Shown: one piece after another, positions 17,923 through 26,868 of the stretch
How positions within the stretch are numbered: the first letter of the stretch is position 1
Layout of the letters: each line of letters starts with the position of its first letter
Assembly: GCF_000426225.1 (NCBI RefSeq)
Contig: NZ_AUEY01000013.1
Span: 1 to 64,000, forward strand
Length of the DNA: 64,000 nt
Origin: Desulforegula conservatrix Mb1Pa
GTDB taxonomy: Bacteria > Desulfobacterota > Desulfobacteria > Desulfobacterales > Desulforegulaceae
Direction: 5' to 3'
Translations under genes and position numbers: made by a program
Notes under the pieces: generated by a model
Told to the model about the DNA's origin: nothing
Database searches by the model: none
What the model saw: the letters and a program-made list of their open reading frames with translations, nothing else

Positions 17923-19980
17923 GTGAACAAAAGACTTTCAAACATAATGAATCCCCTGATCAAACAAAAAACAACCGGACACCTGGTTAGAAACATATTT
18001 TTTTTCATGGCTGCAGTAACACCTTATGCCCTATTATGCATGAAAAGCGTGAGCAGACATATTTTGTTACCAGCTGTCATTTTAATTGCCGCAATTGCCG
18101 CTTTCTTTTTTTATGACAAAAAAAATATTAATAAAAAAGAAGCGTATGCGATTACTGCTTTCATGGCTTTAACTGCATTCCTTCTTTTATTGTCGGGTGA
18201 TAAGCCAACCGCTTTTATCTGGTTTCTATTCATAATACCCTATGATTCATCCCTGAAATCCAATAAGCCTGATACTGCGCTGATCACAGCCGCGACAGTA
18301 TCACTCTTTATACTGGGCACCTTGTCATCATCAATGATTAATGGATCATTCTCTATTAATATGGCCGAAATACTTGCGTACATAATCCAGCCATTGCTTC
18401 TTTTCACCGGCCTTCAGGCAATAAAATTTGCAGACGATGATCCAAGGGCTGATAAATCTTCGTACGTGCTGCCTTTCCCTTATCTTTCTCCACTGCTTCC
18501 TGATCCGAACAAAAACACAGACAGCCAGTTGTTCGGATTTCTTAACTCCCTGGAAGAAGGTATTTTTATAGCCAACCGGGAAGGAACAATAATCAACGCA
18601 AGCAGCCAGTTTGCATCTTTTTTCGACACAAGACCCGAAGAACTTGCAGGTTTCAGTATTTTTGACAAATACGCCCTTCCTGTAACGCATCAAAATAAAG
18701 CATACAGTCTGATTAAAAAGAACATGGATGGTCTCCCGTCAGGCCCGGATGAGTTCTATTTTGAGCTTAAAAACGGTAAAAAAACAAGACTGCTGATAAT
18801 GACAATGCCGATCATAATAGAATCGATCCCTTCAGTTATCGGCATAGCCAAACCTCTTCATAGAAATAAAGGCACGTTCCCCCACCAGCAGGCTGGACCA
18901 AAAGACAAATTCCAGACACTATCAGAGAATTCAACAGACATAATAATCAGATTTGACAGACAACTCAGGCATATTTACGCTAACTACGCGATAACTGGCT
19001 TGACCGGCATGGCAGTTGAAAATTTTCTTGGCAAGACCTGCCAGGAAACAAAATATCCCAAACAGATACTCGAAATTCTTGAAGAAAAGGTTTTAAAGGT
19101 TTTTGAGACTGGAGAGCCAATTGAAACTGAATTCTACAATGACTGGGGGACAGGAGAGGTATATTTTGACCTTCGCCTTATACCGGAAAAAGGATCGTCA
19201 GGCCGGGTCGAGACCGTCTTAAGCACGGCAAGGGATATAACGCCTCTTAAAAAGGCTCACATGACAATTCAGACTTTGACTCAGGAAATAATAAAGGCAC
19301 AGGAGCTTGAGAGAAACCGCATAGCTCTTGACCTCCATGACAACGTAGCCCAGACCCTAGCATCCCTCAAAATAGCCTGTGATACGATCCTTGATCAGGA
19401 GCCGGGCATTTCTGATCAGACAATAATGCGCTTCAAAAATTTTTCCGTTCTCCTTAAAGGCGGCATTGATTCTGTCAGAGAACTTGCTTACAATCTGAGA
19501 CCTCCTGGAATCGACCAGCTCGGAATAATCAAAACCCTGTCCCAATTATGTTCAGAGTTTACCGCAGCATATAAAATCAAGGCGGATTTCCAGTCATGGG
19601 GCATTGAAGGGCTTAAACTGTCTTCTGACACTCAGATAAATCTGTACAGACTCCTTCAGGAGGCATTGAGCAATGTCAAAAAGCATTCCGGCGCCAAAAA
19701 TATCAATGTAAAACTAGTATCATCACATCCAAACATCATACTCAGAGTTGAAGACGACGGAAAAGGCTTTAATGTCGACACAAGATCCCAGGAGGCCATA
19801 AATGAAAAAAGAATGGGACTTCAGGGCATGCACGAAAGAGCAAGGATGCTGGGGGGAAGGATGAAGATAATATCAAGACGCGGTGAAGGCACGAAGGTTA
19901 TTATAGAAGTACCTATATCTGCGGCCGAAGATAAGGATTTAAGCAATTGTTTTACAATATCGGAAAGCATTAGCCTGTAG
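17923..19980 (+). CDS. Membrane PAS sensor histidine kinase (NarX/DegS type)
   Basis: A 685-residue sensor kinase. Several hydrophobic segments fill residues 21-165, then two PAS-like domains (about 205-315 and 330-445), a HisKA_3 dimerisation region with H472 in ALDLHDNVAQ, and a HATPase domain with EALSNVKKHSGA and DDGKGFN. The C-terminal segment MGLQGMHERARMLGG is characteristic of the family that pairs with LuxR/NarL-type response regulators. No response regulator is adjacent, so it is an orphan. The start is GTG; an ATG eight codons later (17947) is possible. Confidence 0.9.
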   Translation: MNKRLSNIMNPLIKQKTTGHLVRNIFFFMAAVTPYALLCMKSVSRHILLPAVILIAAIAAFFFYDKKNINKKEAYAITAFMALTAFLLLLSGDKPTAFIWFLFIIPYDSSLKSNKPDTALITAATVSLFILGTLSSSMINGSFSINMAEILAYIIQPLLLFTGLQAIKFADDDPRADKSSYVLPFPYLSPLLPDPNKNTDSQLFGFLNSLEEGIFIANREGTIINASSQFASFFDTRPEELAGFSIFDKYALPVTHQNKAYSLIKKNMDGLPSGPDEFYFELKNGKKTRLLIMTMPIIIESIPSVIGIAKPLHRNKGTFPHQQAGPKDKFQTLSENSTDIIIRFDRQLRHIYANYAITGLTGMAVENFLGKTCQETKYPKQILEILEEKVLKVFETGEPIETEFYNDWGTGEVYFDLRLIPEKGSSGRVETVLSTARDITPLKKAHMTIQTLTQEIIKAQELERNRIALDLHDNVAQTLASLKIACDTILDQEPGISDQTIMRFKNFSVLLKGGIDSVRELAYNLRPPGIDQLGIIKTLSQLCSEFTAAYKIKADFQSWGIEGLKLSSDTQINLYRLLQEALSNVKKHSGAKNINVKLVSSHPNIILRVEDDGKGFNVDTRSQEAINEKRMGLQGMHERARMLGGRMKIISRRGEGTKVIIEVPISAAEDKDLSNCFTISESISL

Positions 19981-20194
19981 ATTCCACAATGATTAAAAAT
20001 CATGTGACATCTAAAAAAAGCAAGCGTCATTAGATATATTTTTCAGCTCATAAAAAGACATTAATAACTGAAATTACATATGATTACGTTTCATAGGCAT
20101 TTCAACCCACCTAGTTTACTTGACTACAAATGCTAATCGATATAAGTGGATAATTTAAATGAATAAAATACATTGACAAGGAGTGTATCTCAAT

Positions 20195-21478
20195 ATGGCA
20201 AACATTTCTGACTTTAACAGGGCGATTGAAGTAGGAAGACCGCCTAACATAAAAAGTCTGTTCCCAAATTCAAAGGCATTAATAGTCAGCGGCAAATATA
20301 TCGACAATGCAATGATCGCAAAAGGCAAAGCAATGACAATTGCTGCCAATGCGCGCAGTAACATAGTCATAAGAGGCGTACTTAAAGCAGCCCAGAGAGC
20401 AAACTCTGCCATAATAATTGAAATTGCACGATCAGAGGGCGGCATTGACGCTTATTGCCCGGTAAGCCTCTGGAACATGGCCCGTCAGGTGGATGCAATA
20501 TGTAATGAATTAGGAATTACTGTTCCTGTGGCAATACACGCAGACCACTTTGGCATTAAAAAGGAGTCAGATCTTCCAAGGGCATTAATCGAAATCCCCA
20601 CAATTTTCGAAGCCGGAATCACCTCGATAGCCATAGATGCCTCGCATATGCCGGATGATAAAAATCTTCTCGCCAATATAGAAATATGCAAGGCATGTAT
20701 TCCTGCCTGGGCCGGTCTTGAAACTGAGATTGGAGAGATCAAGGGCAATCAGGGACTTTCAAACCCTGAAGAGGCCCTTTTCCTGATACAGGGCCTTAAC
20801 GCCCATGATATTTTCCCGAACTGGATAGCCCTTAACAATGGAACGACCCACGGCATTGAAGTTAATGAGCTTGGCATCCAGATTGAGCTGACAGCAAAAA
20901 TTCATCAGGCAATTGCAAAATACAAAGTTTCAGGCGCTCAGCACGGAACATCCGGAAACAGCAGCGAAAGACTTCGCAGAATAGCGTCTGAAACAAATAC
21001 AACCAAGGCAAATGTCGCCACAGCTCTTCAGATGGCCGGATGGGGCATAGACATAAATGATTATGGAAATGCCAATCAGGATGAGAACGGAAATCTCAAG
21101 AAGATCAAGGGAGAAGGCCTGACCGAAGAACTATGGGCTGAAATGCTCGAATTCGCTGAATCCAAAAAAATAAAGGGCAATGATTACAAAAAGCTGAATC
21201 TTCCTTTTGAAAACAAGGTTCTTTCCCAGCCCAAAGCCGTAAGAGACAGAATGGAAAAAAGAATTGAGGAATTCAGCTATAACCTTCTGGCTAATGTCTT
21301 TAATGCCACAGACACAGCTGATATGGCCATTGCAGAAATCAACAGGGCTCTTTCCCATGATCCTGGCGCGAAAGCCTCAAGAATTGAGTCTCCTGCCGAC
21401 TGGACAAAAGAAAAAATCATCCAGAAAGCGGCTCTGTTGAGCACAGACAAAGGACCGGACGGCAATTTTGACGACTGA
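20195..21478 (+). CDS. Class II (zinc-dependent) aldolase family protein
   Basis: A 427-residue protein of the class II fructose-bisphosphate/tagatose-bisphosphate aldolase fold, longer than the common 300-350 residues. The zinc-ligand segment is VAIHADHFG, followed by IDASHMP, NNGTTHG and GAQHGTSGNS, which match the metal and phosphate sites. Substrate is not certain; fructose bisphosphate is the default. I take the ATG at 20195, 11 bases after AAGGAG, over a GTG four codons upstream. The 3' end overlaps the Nudix gene by 11 bases. Confidence 0.75.
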   Translation: MANISDFNRAIEVGRPPNIKSLFPNSKALIVSGKYIDNAMIAKGKAMTIAANARSNIVIRGVLKAAQRANSAIIIEIARSEGGIDAYCPVSLWNMARQVDAICNELGITVPVAIHADHFGIKKESDLPRALIEIPTIFEAGITSIAIDASHMPDDKNLLANIEICKACIPAWAGLETEIGEIKGNQGLSNPEEALFLIQGLNAHDIFPNWIALNNGTTHGIEVNELGIQIELTAKIHQAIAKYKVSGAQHGTSGNSSERLRRIASETNTTKANVATALQMAGWGIDINDYGNANQDENGNLKKIKGEGLTEELWAEMLEFAESKKIKGNDYKKLNLPFENKVLSQPKAVRDRMEKRIEEFSYNLLANVFNATDTADMAIAEINRALSHDPGAKASRIESPADWTKEKIIQKAALLSTDKGPDGNFDD

Positions 21479-22001
21479 CAAGGTCCCCCAAAAACAATTC
21501 TGCCATTTTTGCGGCTCGCGGCTTTCGAAAAAATATTTCGAGGGCCGCGACCGGCTCTTTTGTGAAGAATGTTCTGTTCCAATTTATGAAAACCCGGTAC
21601 CTGCTGCATGCGTAATTGCATGTGATGAAAAAAGCAGAATCCTTCTTGTAAAAAGAAATGAAGAGCCTAAAAAAGGATTCTGGTGTCTTCCCGGCGGTTT
21701 CATGGAAATTGGGGAAACACCTGAAGAAGCGGCATTAAGAGAATTTCATGAAGAAACGGGTCTTAAGGGCAAGATCGAAAGACTTATCGGAATTGTCACG
21801 CACAAAAGCCCGAGATATGGCAGTATTCTTGTAGTAGGCTTTATTGCTGGCTGCCTGGAGGGGAAAATGAATCCAGGTGACGATGCTTCGGATGCCAGAT
21901 TTTTTTCTATGGAAGAATTGCCAGAACTTGCATTTGACAGCCATCTTTTTTTTATAAGATCATTTTATTCGGCTTATGTTTCAAGTCCGTTCCAGAACTG
22001 A
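21468..22001 (+). CDS. Nudix hydrolase with N-terminal zinc ribbon
   Basis: A 177-residue protein. An N-terminal zinc ribbon has paired cysteines in FCHFCGS and FCEECSV, and the Nudix box is complete: GGFMEIGETPEEAALREF then HEETGL. Similar proteins hydrolyse NAD(H), ADP-ribose or related nucleotides; the exact substrate cannot be assigned. The only plausible start is a TTG inside the end of the aldolase gene, since no ATG occurs before the Nudix box. Confidence 0.85.
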   Translation: MTTDKVPQKQFCHFCGSRLSKKYFEGRDRLFCEECSVPIYENPVPAACVIACDEKSRILLVKRNEEPKKGFWCLPGGFMEIGETPEEAALREFHEETGLKGKIERLIGIVTHKSPRYGSILVVGFIAGCLEGKMNPGDDASDARFFSMEELPELAFDSHLFFIRSFYSAYVSSPFQN

Positions 22002-22177
22002 ATAGTTTTCATTATAATGACGATAATAAGTACAGGCTGCCCCTATTTTCTATTTTTTATTATTTTGATCTTGGCCCTTCATCGGCCATTAGTGAGCAAG
22101 ACAGGCCTTGAAGTTCATGATGGGTTTGCCTAAACAGGAAAATAATTGTTTTTTTTTACGTTATACGTTTTTTCGTC

Positions 22178-22205
22178 TAAAGTTTTTTAATACAGTTGAC
22201 GATAT
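22178..22205 (+). promoter_or_regulatory. Candidate sigma-28 (FliA) promoter
   Basis: TAAAGTTT at 22178-22185, then 12 bases, then GACGATAT at 22198-22205, compared with the enteric consensus TAAAGTTT and GCCGATAA spaced by 11. The -35 is perfect and the -10 matches six of eight. It ends 23 bases before the start of the FlgM-associated gene, which is where a class 3 flagellar promoter would be expected. Confidence 0.55.
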
Positions 22206-22228
22206 GAGGCTCAAGGAGAAGAGGGTCT

Positions 22229-22657
22229 ATGGATATACCATCATACCAAATACATAATGTAATGAAGGTATACAGCAGGCAGATAAGCCAGGGCAAATTT
22301 ATTGGCCGGGGTATAGATGCCTACAGACCTTCTTCCATGGATAAAATAACTCTTTCCTCTGAAGGCAGAAGGCAGGAAATAATCGACCGTGTGGCAACGA
22401 GTATCGTTGACAGAATCGCAAGACACGGTCCGAGTAATCCTGAGGAAAGAGAAATTGTCGACAGACTTGAAGAGGAAATTGGCCAGAAGCTTTCTTTCGG
22501 AACAGAATCAACCGGTGAATTTGTTTTCAATATAATTGACAAAGAAAACAATAAGACCACCGGAAAACTGTCCATAGAAGATACAGGATTTGTTCTGAAA
22601 AAACTGGAAGAGCTTGCCAAGAAGTCTGTTGACAAGAATATGGAATCGCCTTCGTAA
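22229..22657 (+). CDS. FlgM-associated protein (DVU0524-like)
   Basis: A 142-residue soluble protein without signal peptide or membrane segment. It resembles the small protein that lies directly upstream of flgM in Desulfovibrio (DVU0524 family), by size, the N-terminal PSYQIHNVMKVYSRQ and its position. The function is unknown. AAGGAG lies 11 bases before the ATG, and a candidate sigma-28 promoter lies upstream. flgM starts ten bases after its stop. Confidence 0.75.
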   Translation: MDIPSYQIHNVMKVYSRQISQGKFIGRGIDAYRPSSMDKITLSSEGRRQEIIDRVATSIVDRIARHGPSNPEEREIVDRLEEEIGQKLSFGTESTGEFVFNIIDKENNKTTGKLSIEDTGFVLKKLEELAKKSVDKNMESPS

Positions 22658-22667
22658 GGAGAGTCCC

Positions 22668-22988
22668 ATGGCTATTAACAACATAGGCGAAAAAATATTT
22701 CTAAAGGATCTGTCAGGATCAAAATATTCAGATGGTGTCAGAAAAAAGACCTCTGATACTCCTAAAGAATCTTCAAAAACTGACACGGTAAGCCTGTCAA
22801 GCGACTCAAGAGACATGCTTGTCGCAAGGGAAGCCGTGAGTGCGGCTGATATGACTCCTGTAGCCGATCCTGCGCGCGAAGAAAAAGTATCCAAGCTGCG
22901 GACCATGTATCTTAGCGACCAGTATAAGGTTGAGCCTGATAAAATTGCCGAAAAGCTCATAGGTACCCACCTGAGTGAGATTGTTTAA
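22668..22988 (+). CDS. flgM: Flagellar anti-sigma-28 factor FlgM
   Basis: A 106-residue protein with the FlgM layout: a disordered N-terminal half rich in Ser, Lys and Asp and a helical C-terminal half (EEKVSKLRTMYLSDQYKV then PDKIAEKLIGTHL) that binds sigma-28. FlgM holds FliA inactive until the hook is complete and FlgM is exported. The ATG at 22668 has TAAGGAGAG upstream; a longer frame from 22614 overlaps the previous gene and lacks support. The candidate sigma-28 promoter upstream would give feedback control. Confidence 0.85.
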   Translation: MAINNIGEKIFLKDLSGSKYSDGVRKKTSDTPKESSKTDTVSLSSDSRDMLVAREAVSAADMTPVADPAREEKVSKLRTMYLSDQYKVEPDKIAEKLIGTHLSEIV

Positions 22989-23111
22989 AGATCGTTCTTG
23001 CTAAGGAAAAAAATTCCTTATAAAAGCGGCAAAGGGAAAAAAGTTAAGGAAGAAAATGCCCTAAAGCAAAATTTTAATAGCCAATAAACCGGAATCTCCA
23101 ATTTTTCAATC

Positions 23112-23127
23112 TGGCCCGTTTCTTGCT
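23112..23127 (+). promoter_or_regulatory. Candidate sigma-54 promoter
   Basis: TGGCCCGTTTCTTGCT matches the -24/-12 consensus TGGCAC-N5-TTGCT, with GG and GC at the required ten-base separation. The predicted transcription start would be about 25 bases before the ATG at 23164. rpoN is encoded in this window, and flagellar genes are common sigma-54 targets. Confidence 0.7.
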
Positions 23128-23163
23128 TTAATTATTTGCAAATAACAGAAACGGAGGGGTGCC

Positions 23164-23646
23164 ATGACAAAGATAAATAATATACCTGAACAATTAGCAG
23201 CCATCAGACAAAAAGCTGCCGTTAGCAATACACAGAACAGCAGCGATGCTTTCAGTAAGGCACTTAGAGATGTAATGTCCGGTACCAAAGTGCCAGAAAC
23301 ATCATCGGAAATTACTCCTGAAGCTACAGGGCCAGTTTTAAAATCGACTGGTATAAATCCTTCTTTCATGAGGCTCAATGATTCAACCACGATATCCGAG
23401 GTGATGAGCCAGACAGACCAGCTACTGACAAGACTCGACGATTATGCCAAACTGCTGGAGGATCCTTCAAGCACCCTGAAGGATATGGAGCCGGTTATCG
23501 ACTCAATCAAAAAGGATGCCGATGCCCTGAATGCTGACGCTGAAAAAAAGCTTCCCGAAGGTTCAGGGATTAAGAAAGTCGTGAGGGAGTTTGCCATAGC
23601 GGCAAATGCGGAATACTTCAGATTTAAACGCGGAGATTATGCATAG
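23164..23646 (+). CDS. Hypothetical protein, likely flagellum-related
   Basis: A 160-residue acidic soluble protein that I do not recognise. The first 60 residues are Ser/Thr-rich and probably disordered; the rest is helical (ISEVMSQTDQLLTRLDDYAK, then MEPVIDSIKKDADALNADA) and ends in REFAIAANAEYFRFKRGDY. It has an ACGGAGG site and a candidate sigma-54 promoter. Its place after flgM suggests a flagellar role, which is inference from context and promoter type. Confidence 0.7.
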   Translation: MTKINNIPEQLAAIRQKAAVSNTQNSSDAFSKALRDVMSGTKVPETSSEITPEATGPVLKSTGINPSFMRLNDSTTISEVMSQTDQLLTRLDDYAKLLEDPSSTLKDMEPVIDSIKKDADALNADAEKKLPEGSGIKKVVREFAIAANAEYFRFKRGDYA

Positions 23647-23795
23647 CTGGGTTCCATATAAATTCAACAGATCCCAGCCATAAGCCCTTTTAAGATCTTT
23701 TATTCAAATTCGTCAGGCCGGAGCCCTAATACTGTAAGCTTAAAAAAACAGGGCTCCTGACACAAAGAGCTACCTTTCCCCCCCCAAAAAAAACA

Positions 23796-24575
23796 CTACC
23801 AGTTCCTGCGTACTCTTACACCCTTCTCATCCAGATAATTTTTTATCTGCGGGACAGTATAATCGCCGTAATGAACCATAGAAGCTATAAGAGCAGCATC
23901 AGCAGAGCCTTCAGTAAGAACTTCCGCAAGATGCTGGGGAATCCCGGCGCCTCCTGAAGCAATTACAGGAATGCGTACACTTCTTGAAATAAGGGAAGTA
24001 ATCTCAAGATCATACCCGGTTTTCATGCCATCTGCATCTATGGAGTTGAGACAGATCTCCCCTGCCCCGAGAAATTCTCCCCGCAGAGCCCATTCCAGGG
24101 CATCCATGCCCATATGCTTTCTGCCACCGTTTATTACAACCTCATATCCTGAAGGAAATTTCTCGCTCTTGCTAACATTTTTCACATCCATACCAAGAAC
24201 TATGCACTGGTTACCGAAAGCATCAGCTCCTTCAGAAATGATATCAGGATTAAGAACTGCCGCAGAATTAACACTAACTTTTTCAGCTCCGGCAAGAAGT
24301 ACGTCGCGCATGTCCGAAACTGTACGTATTCCTCCGCCTACTGAAAAAGGAATAAATATTGTCTCAGCGACACGTCTTACCACATCTATCATTATGCCGC
24401 GTTTTTCATGGGAAGCGGTTATATCATAAAACACAATCTCGTCGGCGCCTTCTTCATAATACATACGCGCCATGTCGACGGGATCGCCTATGTCCACGTT
24501 GTTCATGAACTTGATGCCCTTGGTTGTCCTGCCTTCCCTCACATCAAGACACGGTATGATTCTTTTGCTTAGCAT
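23796..24575 (-). CDS. hisF: Imidazole glycerol phosphate synthase subunit HisF
   Basis: The cyclase subunit of IGP synthase in histidine synthesis. It is a TIM barrel of 259 residues from the ATG at 24575. The N-terminus [12 protein letters not shown] is canonical with the catalytic aspartate, and [10 protein letters not shown] and ASGGAG are the phosphate loops. A GTG three codons upstream (24584) is less likely; GCGGGTGGA precedes the ATG. It overlaps hisH by seven bases. The remaining his genes are elsewhere. Confidence 0.96.
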   Translation of the reverse strand: MLSKRIIPCLDVREGRTTKGIKFMNNVDIGDPVDMARMYYEEGADEIVFYDITASHEKRGIMIDVVRRVAETIFIPFSVGGGIRTVSDMRDVLLAGAEKVSVNSAAVLNPDIISEGADAFGNQCIVLGMDVKNVSKSEKFPSGYEVVINGGRKHMGMDALEWALRGEFLGAGEICLNSIDADGMKTGYDLEITSLISRSVRIPVIASGGAGIPQHLAEVLTEGSADAALIASMVHYGDYTVPQIKNYLDEKGVRVRRNW

Positions 24576-25198
24576 GGTTTCCACCCGCAGAAATTCTTAA
24601 GTATTCTAAGCCCAGGCCGTCCGCTCTTTTCAGGATGAAACTGGGTCGCCACAAGATTTTCAAAACCCATCACAGACGAAAAAACTATTCCATATTCTGT
24701 CTCGGCAAGAACATGGGAAGGGTCCGCAGCCTGGGGATAATATCCGTGAACAAAATAAAACTCGTCATCAGCATTAAGACCTTCAAGGACAGGATGGGCT
24801 TTCTTTATTTTTATTTTGTTCCAGCCCATCTGAGGAACTTTAAGAACGCCCCCGTTCTCAGAAGGCATGTCGCCAGGAAATCTTGTCACCCTTCCCTTTA
24901 TAAGACCAAGACAAGGGGTATCATTTTCCTCGCTGTATTCGGTGATTATCTGGGTACCAAGGCATATTCCCATCAAAGGCCTTCCTGTTGACAGAAAATC
25001 CCGAATGGCCGAATCAAGACCTAATTTAATCAGGCTTTCCATGGCAGAACCTGCGGCTCCGACTCCAGGGAATATGACCCTTTCGGCGTCCATTATTTTA
25101 GATGGTTCCCGCGTTATTTCAAAAGACTCGCCAATATTTGATATCGCCCTTGCAACACTTGTCAGGTTACCAGCTTCATAATCTATTATTGTTATCAT
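24569..25198 (-). CDS. hisH: Imidazole glycerol phosphate synthase glutaminase subunit HisH
   Basis: The glutaminase subunit that feeds ammonia to HisF. It is a class I amidotransferase of 209 residues with the nucleophile cysteine in MGICLGTQ and the His-Glu pair in TQFHPEKSG. The oxyanion segment [11 protein letters not shown] is present. It overlaps hisF, so the two subunits are made together, and mazG lies 11 bases upstream. Confidence 0.96.
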   Translation of the reverse strand: MITIIDYEAGNLTSVARAISNIGESFEITREPSKIMDAERVIFPGVGAAGSAMESLIKLGLDSAIRDFLSTGRPLMGICLGTQIITEYSEENDTPCLGLIKGRVTRFPGDMPSENGGVLKVPQMGWNKIKIKKAHPVLEGLNADDEFYFVHGYYPQAADPSHVLAETEYGIVFSSVMGFENLVATQFHPEKSGRPGLRILKNFCGWKPC

Positions 25199-25209
25199 TA
25201 AAAAAATCC

Positions 25210-26010
25210 CTATTTCTCATGGATCTTGACAGAATCCCAAAGGCTTTCAACTTCATCCCTTGGGATATCTTCTAAGGTCAGGCCTTTTTCATGGACAATA
25301 TCTTCCATTTTTCTGAATCTTGATTCGAATTTAGCAGTCGAAGAAACAAGAGCTATTTCAGGATCAAATTCCGCCCATCTTGCAACATTTACAAGAGTGA
25401 AAAGAATGTCCCCGAACTCCATTTTTGCGGATTCCTTATCGCCTTCTTTAAGGGCCTGACCAAATTCAGACCATTCCTCTGCCGTTTTATTCATGACAGA
25501 TGGGAGATCAGGCCAGTCAAAATTGCATTTTGCCGCCTTTTCTGAAACCTGAAAAGCCCTTAAAAGAGCTGGCATGTTTTTGGGAATCCTGTCTAAAACC
25601 GAACGCTTTTCATTGGGATCTTTCTCGCCCTTTTTAATTTTGCCCCACTGTGCAACTGCTTCTTCGGCAGTAGCGCAAAAGCCTTCTCCAAAGACGTGTG
25701 GATGTCTTCTTATCATTTTTTCAGCGCTTGCCTTAATTATATCTTCAAAGGCAAAAATCTTTTTTTCGTCATAAAGAACAGCAATGAAAAGAAGCTGGAA
25801 AAGAACATCGCCAATTTCCTCTACAATGTTTTCTATGTCGTTTTTTTCAATACCTTCGGCAAGCTCGTAAGTTTCCTCAAGAAGACAGGACATCATGCTG
25901 TGTTCAGTCTGTACACGATCCCATGGGCATCCGTTTTCACTCCTAAGGAGCCTTATGATGTCCCTTATTCTTTCGACGCCTGACGGCGCTAATCTTTCCT
26001 CAAGTCCCAA
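25210..26010 (-). CDS. mazG: Nucleoside triphosphate pyrophosphohydrolase MazG
   Basis: A 266-residue full-length MazG with two tandem all-alpha domains that hydrolyse (d)NTPs to monophosphates, a housekeeping function. The first domain carries CPWDRVQTEHSM, EETYELAEGIE and EEIGDVLFQLLF; the second repeats the EEWSEFGQALKEGD and EFGDILFTLVN pattern. The start is TTG with GAGG six bases upstream. It overlaps the CvpA-like gene by 22 bases. The related enzyme HisE shares the fold, but the double domain favours MazG. Confidence 0.92.
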   Translation of the reverse strand: MGLEERLAPSGVERIRDIIRLLRSENGCPWDRVQTEHSMMSCLLEETYELAEGIEKNDIENIVEEIGDVLFQLLFIAVLYDEKKIFAFEDIIKASAEKMIRRHPHVFGEGFCATAEEAVAQWGKIKKGEKDPNEKRSVLDRIPKNMPALLRAFQVSEKAAKCNFDWPDLPSVMNKTAEEWSEFGQALKEGDKESAKMEFGDILFTLVNVARWAEFDPEIALVSSTAKFESRFRKMEDIVHEKGLTLEDIPRDEVESLWDSVKIHEK

Positions 26011-26528
26011 ATTTTCCTCACTCCCTTAATTTTGTTTCTGAATTCTGTCTTAAATTCCTGGGGGACAACCCTTATCATGGTTTCTGATAGAGAGGTAATA
26101 TACGGGGCTGTTTTTGAACCGGCCAGAGTAGGGCTGTCTGAAGGCAGAAATGTAGTAAGGGCAATAAGAATAACGGAAGATATCATGATTGCCTTTATTC
26201 CGCCAAAAACAGCTCCTGAAAGACGATCTGCCCATCCGAGCAGAGCTATGTTAAGAACATACCTGATCCCGGTGCCGATGAGATTTATAACACCGAAAAC
26301 TACCGAGAACACGAGCAGAAAGCCGGCAATATTTGCATACGCCGGGGTTGTAATATAAAGCGCAAGCTTTTTTGCTGCCAGGCCATAATAGGTATAAGAG
26401 CAGTAGAAACCAGCTATTACACCTATGATTGCAGAAGCTTCTTTTATTATCCCTCTGAAAATCCCCCTGAGCACACAATATGAAAGTATGGAAAGAGAAA
26501 CAACATCGAACAGATTCATGGTTTCCAT
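25989..26528 (-). CDS. CvpA family membrane protein
   Basis: A 179-residue protein with four predicted transmembrane helices, beginning MNLFDVVSLSILSY after a short METleader and continuing with GIFRGIIKEASAIIGVIAG, typical of the CvpA family. CvpA is linked to colicin V production and envelope integrity in E. coli; its exact function is unsettled. Two ATGs, 26528 and 26519, are possible starts and neither has a strong ribosome-binding site. It heads the run cvpA-mazG-hisH-hisF. Confidence 0.85.
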   Translation of the reverse strand: METMNLFDVVSLSILSYCVLRGIFRGIIKEASAIIGVIAGFYCSYTYYGLAAKKLALYITTPAYANIAGFLLVFSVVFGVINLIGTGIRYVLNIALLGWADRLSGAVFGGIKAIMISSVILIALTTFLPSDSPTLAGSKTAPYITSLSETMIRVVPQEFKTEFRNKIKGVRKIWDLRKD

Positions 26529-26826
26529 AATAAAGGCGTTTCCTTTTTGGGTTCGGCAAAACAGATTTGTATCAAACTCTTAAATAAATATGAGCGAAAG
26601 ATTTTGAATAACAAAGCGGCTTTTTTTGCGCAAGTTTTTTCAGGCTTTTACGGGTACAAACATAGTTGGAATAGATTTGCCAAAAAAAAATAAAGTGTGC
26701 TATGAATCAGCATCAGCGTAAATGCTGAAAATATTCAAAAAAAATAATAAGGCCCAATCACCTTGAGTGTTTATAAATTAGGTGTCACGGGCTTTTGCAG
26801 CTGATTGCGTAATTAAATTTTTTTTT
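26529..26826. other. Divergent intergenic region, nothing recognised
   Basis: This AT-rich gap between the divergent cvpA-like gene and phoH must hold promoters for both directions, but I could not pick a convincing pair of boxes. Just before the phoH ribosome-binding site it ends in a run of T residues (AAATTTTTTTTT), which could act as an S1-type ribosome standby site. Confidence 0.4.
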
Positions 26827-26868
26827 AAGGAGGAACGGATTAATACCAAGGTATAAATCCGGATTATG
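26827..26868 (+). promoter_or_regulatory. Hairpin-bridged ribosome-binding site of phoH
   Basis: AAGGAGG at 26827-26833 is 32 bases from the phoH ATG at 26866, too far for normal use. The bases between form an inverted repeat, CGGATTAATACC at 26836-26847 and GGTATAAATCCG at 26850-26861, with one mismatch. Folding this hairpin leaves only two bases before and four after it, an effective spacing of six. No other acceptable site precedes the ATG. Confidence 0.6.

Noticed and set aside
23777-23793. Run of eight C followed by eight A, possible phase-variable tract
   Set aside because: It lies between convergent genes, outside any coding region or promoter I can define, so slippage would have no clear effect.
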